Assembly (NCBI GenBank): GCA_002490665.1
Contig: DKUL01000083.1
Location: 1 to 5,815, forward strand
Reading direction: 5' to 3'
From: Lachnospiraceae bacterium UBA7205
Lineage (GTDB): Bacteria; Bacillota; Clostridia; Lachnospirales; Lachnospiraceae
DNA length: 5,815 nt
Shown here: positions 5,754 through 5,815 of the stretch, piece by piece
How positions within the stretch are numbered: position 1 is the stretch's first letter
Layout of the letters: every line of letters starts with the position of its first letter
Notes under the pieces: model-generated
Seen by the model: the letters and a program-made list of their open reading frames with translations, nothing else
Databases searched by the model: none
Told to the model about the DNA's origin: nothing
Program-made: the position numbers and the translations under genes

Positions 5754-5785
5754 TGTAACAGTTCAGCCTTCGGCTTCCTGTTACA
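5754..5785 (-). repeat. Palindromic intergenic repeat, copy 2 (well preserved)
   Basis: This 32-base palindrome has perfect 8-base outer arms TGTAACAG and CTGTTACA. Inside is a second stem, AGCC-GAA-GGCT on the minus strand, separated by a small asymmetric internal loop. It is related to the copy at 294-325, which has the same length and core CGAAGGC and lies in the opposite orientation. No U-tract follows on either strand, so it is not a standard terminator. It would fold in the 5' leader of ybaB if transcription comes from upstream. It resembles REP-like or short MITE-like dispersed elements. Confidence 0.65.
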
Positions 5786-5786
5786 A

Positions 5787-5815
5787 GCATCAAGCCATGC
5801 AAAACCACTTCGTGG
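5787..5815 (-). other. Two further small hairpins upstream of the palindromic repeat
   Basis: Reading leftwards on the minus strand, CCAC-GAA-GTGG (5815-5805) is followed by TTTT, then GCAT-GGCTTG-ATGC (5800-5787). The first could be the 3' end of an intrinsic terminator of the gene beyond the window edge, cut by the window, or part of a larger composite repeat with the 32-base palindrome. I see no convincing promoter for ybaB between here and 5701. The stems are short (4 bp), so each alone is weak evidence. Confidence 0.3.

Noticed and set aside
5701..5808. 36-residue N-terminal extension of YbaB
   Set aside because: The extension crosses the palindromic repeat and has no ribosome site, whereas the ATG at 5700 has AAGGAG at good spacing and matches the family's N-terminus.

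Overview
The window looks like a chromosomal segment from a Clostridia-type Firmicute, most likely Lachnospiraceae. The pointers are the ybaB-recR pair, the LysM / DUF5711-like / CvpA trio, near-consensus sigma-A promoters, strong GGAGG-type ribosome binding sites, a TTG start and roughly balanced GC. All six protein genes lie on the minus strand and read right to left. I see no convincing plus-strand gene, tRNA, IS element, CRISPR array or phage gene.

Right part (5815 to 3607): a short non-coding stretch with three consecutive small hairpins precedes ybaB (nucleoid-associated YbaB/EbfC). ybaB overlaps recR (recombination mediator) by one base. galM (aldose 1-epimerase) follows 22 bases later. 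This unit ends at a very strong intrinsic terminator (12-bp GC-rich stem plus a U7 tract). dnaX is often found just upstream of ybaB-recR, but it is not in the window.

Middle part (3606 to 334): a second unit starts from a probable extended -10 promoter. It encodes three membrane proteins: a single-pass protein with a C-terminal LysM domain, a single-pass protein with a large extracytoplasmic beta-propeller-like domain (DUF5711-like), and a four-helix CvpA-family protein that starts at TTG. Their predicted topologies suggest a cell-envelope module. Its function is not known to me and is the least explained biology here.

Left part (333 to 1): no protein gene. Reading leftwards there are two near-consensus sigma-A promoters in tandem, each with 17-bp spacing, an extended -10 and A-tract UP-like DNA. 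After them comes a boxA-like antitermination sequence. This is the layout of a ribosomal RNA operon control region, so a 16S rRNA gene very probably begins just beyond base 1.

A 32-base imperfect palindrome (outer arms TAACAG/CTGTTA, core CGAAGGC) occurs at both ends of the window in opposite orientations. It looks like a small dispersed intergenic repeat.
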